17,144 bases of DNA from Candidatus Thioglobus vulcanius (lineage in GTDB: Bacteria > Pseudomonadota > Gammaproteobacteria > PS1 > Pseudothioglobaceae): positions 1 through 17,144 of the forward strand of contig CAJVCJ010000008.1 in assembly GCA_910595855.1 (NCBI GenBank). The letters are read 5' to 3'. Position numbers and translations under genes: made by a program. The notes under the pieces were generated by a model. That model was given only the letters and a program-made list of their open reading frames with translations. It was not told the DNA's origin and searched no databases. Below, piece after piece: positions 6,854 to 14,926 of this stretch. Within the stretch, counting starts at the first letter, position 1. Each line of letters begins with the position of its first letter.

Positions 6854-7135
6854 CTAATTAAGTGTTTTCTTTAGATCGTCAATTGAGAAGCTTTGAACTG
6901 TTTGCTCATCTGTGTAAACAGGCTTCATCTTAGTATGCGTACCAGCGTCTTTTTCAATTTCTGTTTGACGTGAGATAACAATATTTAAACAATCAGTGAT
7001 CATCTTTTGAGTGTTTTCCGTTAACGGATGGCGCAAACCTGGTTTAGTCATTGTATCTTTAGCAACAGAAATCAGTGTTTTTCTCATTGCACTTAGCATT
7101 CTAATTTCGTAATCGTTTGAATTGTTATCGCTCAT
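6854..7135 (-). CDS. Small conserved-looking protein, 93 residues, coupled to nagZ; function unknown
   Basis: I do not recognise the family. The 93-residue protein is soluble and probably mostly helical, with a basic N-terminal half (MRKTLISVAKDT, about 17-28; KPGLRHPL, about 31-38) and an acidic C-terminus ending SIDDLKKTLN. A central stretch with ITDCLNIVISRQTEIEKDAG (about 46-65) is predicted by eye as one long helix. No catalytic signature, metal-binding pattern or signal peptide is apparent. The ATG overlaps the nagZ stop as ATGA, so it is probably translated by coupling, and it is the last gene of the nine-gene minus-strand run. Codon use and AT content look like its neighbours. The overlap and full use of the gap favour a real gene over a chance frame. 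Confidence 0.72.
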   Translation of the reverse strand: MSDNNSNDYEIRMLSAMRKTLISVAKDTMTKPGLRHPLTENTQKMITDCLNIVISRQTEIEKDAGTHTKMKPVYTDEQTVQSFSIDDLKKTLN

Positions 7136-8118
7136 AATAAATCTCGTATATTGTCTAAATGGTTTAAGTGCGTTATTTTATCGCAGTTAAAGTGCTTATA
7201 CCCTTGCATTAATTGAAGTTTCTCACTCACATCCCAATTATCATCGATAACCTCTGCAACCATCTCAGGATGGTTGCAGATTAACACCATATCACAACCA
7301 CTTTCCAGCGATACACGAACCCGATCATGAATGTCTTTAATAAAGAAAGCGCCTTGCATAGAGAGATCGTCACTAAAGACTACGCCAGAAAAGCCAAACT
7401 GCTCTTGTAAAATTTCTTTAATCCATTTTTTTGAAAATCCAGCGGGCTTATCGTCCACTTGAGAATAGACCACATGAGCAGGCATCACGGCATCTAAGCC
7501 ACGACCTACTAAATCTTTAAAAGGAGCCATGTCACTGATTAGCTCAGTCATTGATCGATCATCAATTGGTAAATCAAGATGTGAATCAGCCGCAACAAAA
7601 CCATGACCTGGAAAATGCTTGCCAACACATTTCATGCCTGCTTCATGCATACCAGCAATCAGACTACCTGCCAATAAACTAATCGCTTCTGGATTAGAAT
7701 GAAAGGCGCGATCACCAATCACAGAAGATTGACCATAATCAACATCTAAAACTGGCGCAAAAGAAAAATCAACCCCTATATCGAGTAATTCATAAGCTAA
7801 AACAAAGCCACATGAAAAAGCTAAATTTTTAGCTAGCTCAGGATCTCTATCATAAAAATTACCCAGTTTTTCCATGGCAGGAAGATGAGTAAACCCTTCT
7901 TTAAAGCGCTGTACTCGACCACCTTCATGATCTACTGAAATTAACAATTCTGGATTTAATTGACGAATAGAGTTAATCAATTTTGTCACTTGCTTGATCG
8001 ACTTAAAATTACGAGAAAAGAGAATAACTCCGCCAATTGAGGGTTTGAGTAATTGAGTGGATTCTAGCTCTGTCAGTGTTAATCCTGACACATCCATCAT
8101 AATTGGTCCTAGTTTCAT
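7132..8118 (-). CDS. nagZ: Beta-N-acetylhexosaminidase NagZ
   Basis: NagZ is a cytoplasmic family-3 glycoside hydrolase that removes GlcNAc from GlcNAc-1,6-anhydroMurNAc-peptides during cell-wall recycling; its products can also induce AmpC through AmpR in species that have them. The 328-residue protein has the single TIM-barrel domain of Gram-negative NagZ. Visible motifs are VDHEGGRVQRF (about 62-72) in the substrate pocket, KHFPGHG (167-173) followed by DSH (178-180), the mobile loop with the His-Asp general acid/base pair, and SDDLSMQGA (from 249), whose first Asp (250) is the expected nucleophile. It lies 17 bases after ampG, the permease that supplies its substrate, and its stop overlaps the start of the 93-residue gene. 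No clear Shine-Dalgarno site. Confidence 0.96.
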   Translation of the reverse strand: MKLGPIMMDVSGLTLTELESTQLLKPSIGGVILFSRNFKSIKQVTKLINSIRQLNPELLISVDHEGGRVQRFKEGFTHLPAMEKLGNFYDRDPELAKNLAFSCGFVLAYELLDIGVDFSFAPVLDVDYGQSSVIGDRAFHSNPEAISLLAGSLIAGMHEAGMKCVGKHFPGHGFVAADSHLDLPIDDRSMTELISDMAPFKDLVGRGLDAVMPAHVVYSQVDDKPAGFSKKWIKEILQEQFGFSGVVFSDDLSMQGAFFIKDIHDRVRVSLESGCDMVLICNHPEMVAEVIDDNWDVSEKLQLMQGYKHFNCDKITHLNHLDNIRDLL

Positions 8119-8135
8119 TGAGGTCTTTGTTTAAT

Positions 8136-9650
8136 TTAATTAATGTAAGGTTTGACTTTGTAGACTAAATACAAAATAGGCAAACCGATCAATGTGGTTA
8201 TGATGAAAAACTCACTATAACCGAACACCTCTACGATCGTACCTGAATAACCACCAAAAATTTTCGGCAGTAAAGTCATTAAGGAAGAAAAAACAGCATA
8301 TTGAACCGCTGTAAATTTAATGTTTGTAAGGCTTGATAAAAAGGCAATAAAGGCTGCGCCAGCCAAGCCTGCTGATAAATTATCCATAGTAATGGTAATG
8401 TAAAGCCAAGTTATATCATGACCAACATTAGCCAAAACAATAAACAATAGATTGGTTAATGCTGAAAGTGCTGCACCTAAGAATAACACTTTATAGACGC
8501 CAAACCTAATCGCCATAAGACCACCTAAAAATCCACCTGCAATGGTCATAAACAGGCCGAACGTTTTAGACACGGTGGCAATTTCCACCTTGGTAAAGCC
8601 CATGTCTTGATAAAAAATATTAGCCACCACGCCAAGCACAATATCACTCAATCGATACAAACCAATCACCGCTAACAGTAATATCGCAACACTCAGCCCG
8701 TAGCGATCAAAGAAATCTTTAACTGGTTCAACATAGGTATTGTTAACCATAGAGCGATTAACAATATTTAATACAATTAACAGTCTGGCTGCAGCATAAG
8801 CGCCCAAAATAGCCAGCATCATTCTCAATGTTCCAACAATAAATCCAGATAAATGTTTATTTGAAAACACCTCGGTTAAGCTAGATTTAAGTGCTTTTCC
8901 TAGATCAGCACTATAGACAAATGTAGCAATAAAAGCGGCAACAATCGCTAAAAATAATGCAAAAAATCTAAGGTAATCTTTGGTTGAGTATTCTTTATTG
9001 TGGCCGCTTAGCTCTGGCTCTTTAATTAGAAGTGTTGTCACTACGCCAACCATCATCACCATGATCATAATCAAATAAGTATTTGACCAAGCTGAAAAAC
9101 TATAAAGCTCTTTGGTGGATCCAAAATAACTAGCCAAGAACAAGCCACCAGCACCTGCCACCAACATGCCGATACGATATCCAGCAATATAAGTAGCGCT
9201 CAACATTGATTGCATGTCTTTATCTGCCGACTCAATACGATAAGCATCAATCACAATATCTTGTGTGGCTGAAGAGAATCCTAACAAAACTGCACCAATC
9301 GCCATTAGCTCTAAATTATCAATACTGGCTTTAGGATCTATAGAAGACATAAGCCATATCGACGCCATGATTGCCAATTGAGAGATAAACATCCATGCTC
9401 TTCTTCGACCTAGTAATTTGGTCAAAAAAGGTAAAGGTAGTCGATCAACTAAAGGTGCCCATACAAATTTAAAGGAATAGCCTAATGCTGCCCATGAAAA
9501 AAAAGTAATACTAGATTTGGCAACACCTGCCTCATTAAGCCACAAGCCCAGGGTAGAAAAAATCAGCAAAATTGGCACACCAGCTGAAAATCCAAGGAAT
9601 AACATGGTCATCACCCGAGGGTGGATAAACAACCTAAGATTATCTAGCAT
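8136..9650 (-). CDS. ampG: AmpG-like muropeptide permease (MFS)
   Basis: AmpG is an inner-membrane major facilitator superfamily carrier that imports GlcNAc-anhydroMurNAc-peptides from the periplasm for recycling. The protein is strongly hydrophobic throughout, with well over ten membrane segments, and carries the family features near its N-terminus: FSAGVPILL, FKFVWAPLVDRLP, GRRRAW and, around residue 130, SATQDIVIDAYR. At about 504 residues it is in the range of AmpG (E. coli 491). I use ATG 9650-9648 as the start because it aligns with known AmpG N-termini; a GTG at 9659-9657 would add three residues. Either start overlaps the upstream rhodanese gene (by 7 or 16 bases). NagZ directly downstream supports AmpG over other solute carriers. 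Confidence 0.9.
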   Translation of the reverse strand: MLDNLRLFIHPRVMTMLFLGFSAGVPILLIFSTLGLWLNEAGVAKSSITFFSWAALGYSFKFVWAPLVDRLPLPFLTKLLGRRRAWMFISQLAIMASIWLMSSIDPKASIDNLELMAIGAVLLGFSSATQDIVIDAYRIESADKDMQSMLSATYIAGYRIGMLVAGAGGLFLASYFGSTKELYSFSAWSNTYLIMIMVMMVGVVTTLLIKEPELSGHNKEYSTKDYLRFFALFLAIVAAFIATFVYSADLGKALKSSLTEVFSNKHLSGFIVGTLRMMLAILGAYAAARLLIVLNIVNRSMVNNTYVEPVKDFFDRYGLSVAILLLAVIGLYRLSDIVLGVVANIFYQDMGFTKVEIATVSKTFGLFMTIAGGFLGGLMAIRFGVYKVLFLGAALSALTNLLFIVLANVGHDITWLYITITMDNLSAGLAGAAFIAFLSSLTNIKFTAVQYAVFSSLMTLLPKIFGGYSGTIVEVFGYSEFFIITTLIGLPILYLVYKVKPYIN

Positions 9651-10045
9651 TGCATCCACGGCATGCCGTCATGACGCCAACCATTAACATTGCCACGCTG
9701 ATCATTTTCATCAAGGTCGCCTTCAAAACCACTCACAACATGTGCAACATTGGTAAATCCAAATTTTATCAAACACTTGCCAGCATCATCAGAGCGATAA
9801 CCACTGCGACAAATTAAAATAATTTCAGTATCTAACTGACAGTTGAAGCGCTTAATAGTTGCAATAAATTCATCTTCATTTATCTCCCAAGTAGGGTCAT
9901 CCAGCCAGGGTGCAAAAATACACTCAATCGGTCTGCCTACAAATTTATTTTCAGCCTCACAACGAACATCAACCAACACAGCATCTTTGTTCGTTTGTAA
10001 GCGCTCCTGGGCTTTAATAGGTAGGTATTGAATCAGCTTATTCAT
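9644..10045 (-). CDS. Single-domain rhodanese-like protein
   Basis: The 133-residue cytoplasmic protein is one rhodanese domain. VLVDVRCEAE (about 23-32) is the first conserved strand, and CRSGYRS (79-85) is the active loop, whose Cys79 would carry a persulfide; CxxGxR loops are typical of sulfurtransferases rather than Cdc25-like phosphatases. A C-terminal segment with NGWRHDGMPW resembles the NGWxxxGLP end of many bacterial single-domain rhodaneses. The likely role is sulfur transfer, but acceptor and donor are unknown. It is coupled on both sides: ATGA with the YkuD gene upstream and a seven-base overlap with ampG downstream. Why a sulfurtransferase sits in a cell-wall recycling run is not evident; it could be a chance neighbour in a housekeeping operon. 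Confidence 0.88.
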   Translation of the reverse strand: MNKLIQYLPIKAQERLQTNKDAVLVDVRCEAENKFVGRPIECIFAPWLDDPTWEINEDEFIATIKRFNCQLDTEIILICRSGYRSDDAGKCLIKFGFTNVAHVVSGFEGDLDENDQRGNVNGWRHDGMPWMQC

Positions 10046-10488
10046 GAGGTAATTATAGCAACTTCCTCACCTGTTTGAACAAGATCAAATAACTCAATTA
10101 TGTCTTTATTATGCATACGAATACAGCCTTTAGAGCCAGGTATTCCCATCGGGGTTTCATCTGGCGATCCATGAAGATAAATATAACGACTCTTGGTATT
10201 AGCATTATGATTTTCAACACCGTCAAGCCATAAGATGCGAGTCAAAATCCAGTCTCTATCTGGATGTTGTTGCGCTAACTCAACCGTATAAATCTCACTT
10301 GTAAACACTCTGCCTTTAAGCACTGAGTTGGATTCCAACTCTTGGCCAATTTTTTCAGCAATTTTGAATTTTCCTAAAGGTGTACAAAAAGAGCCTTCTT
10401 GTTCGCCCACGCCATTAGCTGCACTACTAATAGCATACGATTTATTTTGAAAAACAAGGGTTTGATTAGCAATATTAATTGTAATCAT
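10042..10488 (-). CDS. YkuD-domain L,D-transpeptidase-family protein without signal peptide; candidate cytoplasmic L,D-carboxypeptidase
   Basis: The 148-residue protein is a bare YkuD catalytic domain. Its signature is complete: HG at 105-106 region (YLHGSP, His106), then MGIPGSKGCIRM with the catalytic Cys122 in the SxGCIRM motif. YkuD enzymes use this Cys to cut the L-to-D bond of tetrapeptide stems, and most are exported to cross-link the wall or attach lipoprotein. Here the N-terminus (MITINIANQTLVFQ) has no signal peptide, lipobox or membrane anchor, and the first strand of the domain starts at once, so export seems unlikely. A cytoplasmic YkuD protein acting as an L,D-carboxypeptidase in peptidoglycan recycling is known from Acinetobacter (ElsL). 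The setting upstream of ampG and nagZ fits that role. The YkuD domain is certain; the carboxypeptidase role is inferred. Confidence 0.9.
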   Translation of the reverse strand: MITINIANQTLVFQNKSYAISSAANGVGEQEGSFCTPLGKFKIAEKIGQELESNSVLKGRVFTSEIYTVELAQQHPDRDWILTRILWLDGVENHNANTKSRYIYLHGSPDETPMGIPGSKGCIRMHNKDIIELFDLVQTGEEVAIITS

Positions 10489-10497
10489 AGGTTTATA

Positions 10498-11814
10498 TTA
10501 CTTAGTAAATAACGCAATAGATTCAACGTGTGCTGTTTGCGGAAACATATCCATCACGCCGGCAGTTTCAAGCTTATAGCCTAGCTCAATGAGTTTTTCG
10601 GTATCACGTGCCAATGTTGACGGATTACACGACACATACACCAAGCGCTCAACACCTAATTTAGGTAACAACTCTACAATTTCAATCGCACCTGAGCGTG
10701 CCGGATCAATCAATGCTTTGTTGTAAGTCTTTCCTCTAAACCACTCAAAACCTTCAACCTCTTTAAATAAGTCAGCTTTGTAGAAACTTGCATTACTAAT
10801 GCCATTTTTCTCAGCATTGTATTTTGCACGCTCAATTAAGCCTAAATCACCTTCAACACCAACAGCGTGTTTGGCATATTTTGCCATTGGCAAAGTAAAG
10901 TTACCCAAACCACAGAACAAATCAATCACTTCATCATTGTCATTAAGCTCAAGCATATCTATCGCTAAATTAATCATTTTCTGATTTAGCTTGAAGTTAA
11001 CTTGGGTAAAGTCAGTGGGTAAAAACTCCATTTCAATATTATGATCAGGATGAGAATAAGTCAGCACAGCTGGCTTATCAAGTGGCTTGACTGTATCTGC
11101 ACCACCACTTTGTGTGTAGAACGTTATATCTAATTCATTAGCACAATCAAGCAATATTTTCTCATCTTGCTCAGTCAGTGGCTCAAGATGTCTTAAGATT
11201 AATACCGTGTTATTTTCAGCAACTGCCACTTCAATTTGTGGCACTTGTGATTTAATCGACAGCTTTTCTATCGCACTAGCCAACACTTCTAAGTTATCAC
11301 CCAAAGAAGGATGTAAAACTTCACAACGACTCATGTTAGTAATAAAGCCAGATTTTTTCTCTCTAAAGCCAACTAGAACTTTGCCTTTTTTAGCAACATA
11401 GCGCACACCGAGTCGTGCCTTGCGACGATAACCCCAGCTCTGAACTTGTAACGGTTCAAGCCATTGCTCCGGCTCAACTTTAGCTTGACCTAAAAAAGCA
11501 TCTTTAAGCCATTTTCCTTTAGCTTCAATTTGATCTTCACTAGACAGATGCTGAAATGAGCAACCACCACAAAGGCCAAATACTTCACACTTTGGAGTAA
11601 TGCGATTATCTGCAGGCTTTAAAACCTCTTTCACATCCGCCTCTTCAAATTTAGCGCGTGAGAAAGTACGATCAGCAATAACAGTTTCGCCTGGTAATGC
11701 ACCAGATACAAAAATCACTTTCTCATCAAGATGGGCAATGCCTCGCCCCTCATGCGATAAAGATTCAATTTCTAATTCGTAGGTTCTGGCCTTTGGTTTT
11801 CTTCTTCTACCCAT
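10498..11814 (-). CDS. rlmD: 23S rRNA (uracil1939-C5)-methyltransferase RlmD
   Basis: RlmD (RumA) methylates C5 of U1939 in 23S rRNA using AdoMet. The 438-residue protein (E. coli 433) starts with a basic GRRRKPKAR tail and a TRAM RNA-binding domain (about 10-66). A [4Fe-4S] site follows, with Cys76, Cys82 and Cys85 in CxxxxxCGGC and Cys164 further on. The catalytic domain has VIDLFCGLGNFTLPMA (AdoMet site), DPARSGA, and VSCNPSTLARD with the catalytic Cys396. This four-cysteine pattern separates RlmD from TrmA and from cluster-free paralogs. It starts 15 bases after the glcF stop and ends nine bases before the YkuD gene, so it links the glycolate and cell-wall halves of the run. No Shine-Dalgarno site is visible. 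Confidence 0.96.
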   Translation of the reverse strand: MGRRRKPKARTYELEIESLSHEGRGIAHLDEKVIFVSGALPGETVIADRTFSRAKFEEADVKEVLKPADNRITPKCEVFGLCGGCSFQHLSSEDQIEAKGKWLKDAFLGQAKVEPEQWLEPLQVQSWGYRRKARLGVRYVAKKGKVLVGFREKKSGFITNMSRCEVLHPSLGDNLEVLASAIEKLSIKSQVPQIEVAVAENNTVLILRHLEPLTEQDEKILLDCANELDITFYTQSGGADTVKPLDKPAVLTYSHPDHNIEMEFLPTDFTQVNFKLNQKMINLAIDMLELNDNDEVIDLFCGLGNFTLPMAKYAKHAVGVEGDLGLIERAKYNAEKNGISNASFYKADLFKEVEGFEWFRGKTYNKALIDPARSGAIEIVELLPKLGVERLVYVSCNPSTLARDTEKLIELGYKLETAGVMDMFPQTAHVESIALFTK

Positions 11815-11829
11815 GATCTATTCAGCTAA

Positions 11830-12963
11830 TTAATTAAGCTGATTATCCAATAGTTCGACCCAATGTTTGACTGGAATTTTACTGTCTTTTTGCAAATGCA
11901 TTAAACAGCCAATATTTGCTGTCACAATCATCTCTGGATCAGATTTCATTAAATTATTTAACTTATTAGTCTTTAGCTGCTTAGATAAATTTGGCTGAAA
12001 AATTGAATAAGTTCCTGCCGATCCACAACAAATGTGTGAATCTTGAACTGACGCTGGCGTATACCCTAGTTGCTGCAAAATAGAATTTACCAGGCCTGCT
12101 AACTTTTGCCCGTGTTGCAATGTGCATGGCTCATGATAAGAGATATTGGTTTTTTCTAAATTCAACTGACTTAAGTCTTTATCGGCTAAAAACTCAGCAA
12201 TATCTTGAGTCTTGCTAGAAACGCGCTTTGCTTTTTGATAATAATCATCGCCCTCTTTAAACATCGACACGTAATCTTTAACCATTAAACCACAACCACT
12301 TGCACTAGAAATAATAGTCTCAACATCATGCTCAAGCCAAGCATCTATATTTGATTTGATTTTAATCATGGCATCTTGCTCAGCACTAAGATGTTGATCA
12401 ACTGCACCACAACATTGTTTTTGAGGTGTTTCAATTGCATCATAACCCAACTTAGCTAAAATATTTTTAATACTATGATTAATGTTTGGTGCTAATACTG
12501 GCTGAACACAACCACCCAATAGTAATACTTTTTTACTACCGACACTTGGATTGATTACATCACCCTGCTTAGATGAGTGTTTTGCAATAAATCCAATTGG
12601 ATTAAACAACCAAGGTGTGGTTAATAATTTACGTACAGAGTAACGCATAGCCTTTTGCCAAATTGGGCGCTTCTGTTCAACAAATTCACGACCAATATCA
12701 ACCAATTTTCCATATTCAACGCCAGACGGGCAAGTTGTCTCACATGATCTACAAGTTAAACAGCGGTCTAAATGCTTAATACTCTCTTTAGAAAACTCAT
12801 TTTTTTCTAGAGATGATTTGATTAAATAGATGCGTCCACGAGGAGAGTCCAACTCATTACCCAGTAGCTGATAAGTAGGGCATGTTGCCAAACAAAAGCC
12901 GCAATGCACACATTTACGAATGATTTCATTGGCCTGAAAATTAGCGATTTGGTGAGTTTGCAT
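11830..12963 (-). CDS. glcF: Glycolate oxidase iron-sulfur subunit GlcF
   Basis: GlcF is the iron-sulfur subunit that passes electrons from the flavin subunits of glycolate oxidase toward the quinone pool. The 377-residue protein (E. coli about 407) has two [4Fe-4S] motifs at the N-terminus: Cys18, 21, 24, 28 in CVHCGFCLATCP and Cys68, 71, 74, 78 in CLTCRSCETTCP. Two cysteine-rich CCG domains follow, seen as KQCCGAVDQ and HICCGSAGTY, as in heterodisulfide-reductase-like subunits. The start overlaps the glcE stop by one base (TAATG). Everything expected of a working subunit is present, in contrast to the pared-down GlcE beside it. Confidence 0.95.
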   Translation of the reverse strand: MQTHQIANFQANEIIRKCVHCGFCLATCPTYQLLGNELDSPRGRIYLIKSSLEKNEFSKESIKHLDRCLTCRSCETTCPSGVEYGKLVDIGREFVEQKRPIWQKAMRYSVRKLLTTPWLFNPIGFIAKHSSKQGDVINPSVGSKKVLLLGGCVQPVLAPNINHSIKNILAKLGYDAIETPQKQCCGAVDQHLSAEQDAMIKIKSNIDAWLEHDVETIISSASGCGLMVKDYVSMFKEGDDYYQKAKRVSSKTQDIAEFLADKDLSQLNLEKTNISYHEPCTLQHGQKLAGLVNSILQQLGYTPASVQDSHICCGSAGTYSIFQPNLSKQLKTNKLNNLMKSDPEMIVTANIGCLMHLQKDSKIPVKHWVELLDNQLN

Positions 12964-13496
12964 TAGTTAAAAACTCCTCTTGGGTCAAATACTGTCTTTA
13001 ATCGACCTTCAACCTCCTCTCGCAATGTTGAGCGTTCATTTTCCTTGTAACTAGGCTTAAGATCAGCAACATAACTCTTTGGCATTACTTTAAAACTAAT
13101 TTGAGTAATAATAGCCAATTGACCTTGAGAGCCTACTAGCATTCTAGCCACATCATAGCCAGCAACATTTTTCATCACTTGGCCGCCAAAATTAAGCAAC
13201 TCACCTGAGCCATCAATAATCTTTACGCCAAGCACACTATCCGATATATCTTGCGCACCGATGGCATAAGCTGCACCGATACTTTGATTTTCATCAGTAA
13301 TATAAAATGGGAAAATCTGCTGATTTTCTTCAAGCTGGGCTTGAATTTCCTTAATAGTTGTGCCTGCTTTAACAGTAATCACCAACTCCTCAGAAAAATA
13401 CTCCTCAATGCCTGAGTAATTTAACCATTGACTATCAATATGAATGTTACTTGAGTTTTTAACCTCTTCTTGTAGCTGCTCAATCCTATCTGACAT
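12963..13496 (-). CDS. glcE: Shortened glycolate oxidase subunit GlcE
   Basis: GlcE is normally a FAD-binding subunit of about 350 residues and is needed for glycolate oxidase activity in E. coli. Here it is 177 residues. Its GlcE identity is clear: ELVITVKAGT (about 36-45), FGGQVMKNVAGYD with the following VGSQGQLAIITQI, and the terminal VFDPRGVFN tail. Missing relative to E. coli are most of the middle and C-terminal cap/substrate domain, the glycine-rich GSNSK-type loop that holds the FAD pyrophosphate, and a short insertion before the VKIIDG strand. The reading frame is clean, and TAATG overlaps join it to glcD and glcF, so there is no room for a lost piece and no sign of decay. It may be a reduced structural subunit that relies on GlcD for flavin chemistry. 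Subunit identity is confident; function is not. Confidence 0.87.
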   Translation of the reverse strand: MSDRIEQLQEEVKNSSNIHIDSQWLNYSGIEEYFSEELVITVKAGTTIKEIQAQLEENQQIFPFYITDENQSIGAAYAIGAQDISDSVLGVKIIDGSGELLNFGGQVMKNVAGYDVARMLVGSQGQLAIITQISFKVMPKSYVADLKPSYKENERSTLREEVEGRLKTVFDPRGVFN

Positions 13497-14926
13497 TAAA
13501 AACGCTCCAATTCAGGATGTGGCAATTGACCATGATGAACATGCATGGCACCCAATTCAGCACATCTGTGTAATTCCGGCACTGCTTTGCCTGGGTTAAG
13601 CAGTGCTTCAGGGTCAAAGGCTGCCTTAATTTTATGGAAAATCTCCAGCTCCTTACTATTGAATTGGTGGCACATTGCATCTAATTTTTCAACACCAACG
13701 CCATGCTCACCCGTAATTGTGCCACCCATATCAACACTCAGCTTTAAAATTTCAGTACCAAATTCCTCAGTTCTTTCAAGCTCACCTTCAATATTCGCAT
13801 CATACAAAATTAGCGGGTGCAAGTTACCGTCTCCTGCATGGAATACATTAGCAACTCTAAGCTGATATTTTTGAGATAATTCGTTAATTTTTTCTAGCAT
13901 ATCTGCCAAGTGTCGTCTAGGAATAGTGCCATCCATACAATAATAATCTGGAGACAAGCGCCCTACCGCGGGAAACGCCGACTTACGACCCTTCCATAAA
14001 TCTAATCGCTCTTGCTCGCTATTCGAAACTTTAATGCTGGAAGCGCCGGATAACACCTTTAATACAACATTTAACTCCGCTTGAACTTCAGCTTCAGTTC
14101 CATCTAACTCACACAACAATAACGCTTGAGCATCTAGAGGATAGCCTACCTGAGCAAAACCTTCGGCTGCTTCAATAGCAAAACTATCCATCATCTCTAA
14201 ACCTGCAGGAATCACACCAGCTTTAATAATATCAGCAACAGAATTGGCGCAGTCACGCACTGAATCAAACCCTGCCATGACTACTCGTGCCAAATCTGGT
14301 GTTTTAGTCAGTTTAACTGTAATTTCAACAATAACGCCAAGCAGCCCTTCAGAGCCATTCATCAGTGCTAATAAGCCTAAACCCTTATCCTTTCGTGACA
14401 AAATCAACTCTTCGCCATCAATGGTAAGTATCTTAACCGCTTCGACGTTGTGCACTGTTAAGCCATACTTTAAACAATGCACGCCACCCGAATTCTCAGC
14501 CACATTGCCACCAATACTACAAGCAATTTGACTAGAAGGATCAGGTGCATAATACAAGTCGTGGCTAGCAACCGCCTCACTGATAGAAATATTTCTAACA
14601 CCTGGCTCAACAATAGCCAATTGATTCTCAACGTCAATATACTTAACTTGCCTTAACTTTGATAAGCCTAGCACAATAGACTCGGATAAAGGCATGGCGC
14701 CACCAGCTAAGCCAGTTCCTGCACCACGAGTAACCACCGGGGTTTTGTGAGCTTTGCATATCTTAAGAACTTGCTTAATTTGATCAATGTTCTCTGGTAA
14801 CACTACTGCCAAAGGCTTTTGACGATAAACACTCAGGCCATCACATTCAAATGGTCGTGTATTTTCTTCACCGGTGAGCACAATACCCTTAGGTAGTACG
14901 CGAGATAATTCTTTAATAACTGACAT
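13496..14926 (-). CDS. glcD: Glycolate oxidase catalytic flavoprotein subunit GlcD
   Basis: GlcD oxidises glycolate to glyoxylate on a bound FAD. The 476-residue protein follows E. coli GlcD closely: ECDGLSVYR, VVTRGAGTGLAGGA (FAD pyrophosphate loop), YYAPDPSSQIACSIGGNVAEN, the FAD-oxidase C-terminal domain with YYCMDGTIPR and NVFHAGDGNLHP, and the terminal HRCAELGAMHVHHG segment typical of true GlcD rather than D-lactate dehydrogenases. I place the start at ATG 14926-14924 (MSVIKELSRV), which aligns with known N-termini; the longer frame from 14965 adds 13 residues unlike the family and would start ten bases from the divergent aminotransferase gene. No Shine-Dalgarno site precedes either start. 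A -10 hexamer ends seven bases before the chosen ATG, so the mRNA could be leaderless. Confidence 0.96.
   Translation of the reverse strand: MSVIKELSRVLPKGIVLTGEENTRPFECDGLSVYRQKPLAVVLPENIDQIKQVLKICKAHKTPVVTRGAGTGLAGGAMPLSESIVLGLSKLRQVKYIDVENQLAIVEPGVRNISISEAVASHDLYYAPDPSSQIACSIGGNVAENSGGVHCLKYGLTVHNVEAVKILTIDGEELILSRKDKGLGLLALMNGSEGLLGVIVEITVKLTKTPDLARVVMAGFDSVRDCANSVADIIKAGVIPAGLEMMDSFAIEAAEGFAQVGYPLDAQALLLCELDGTEAEVQAELNVVLKVLSGASSIKVSNSEQERLDLWKGRKSAFPAVGRLSPDYYCMDGTIPRRHLADMLEKINELSQKYQLRVANVFHAGDGNLHPLILYDANIEGELERTEEFGTEILKLSVDMGGTITGEHGVGVEKLDAMCHQFNSKELEIFHKIKAAFDPEALLNPGKAVPELHRCAELGAMHVHHGQLPHPELERF

Noticed and set aside
12963..13496. GlcE as a frameshifted pseudogene
   Set aside because: The frame is uninterrupted, both ends match GlcE ends, and single-base overlaps leave no room for remnants of the missing domains.
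13486..13680. 64-residue minus-strand frame across the glcD/glcE junction
   Set aside because: It shares the strand of glcD in another frame and lacks a start signal. It also does not encode the missing parts of GlcE.
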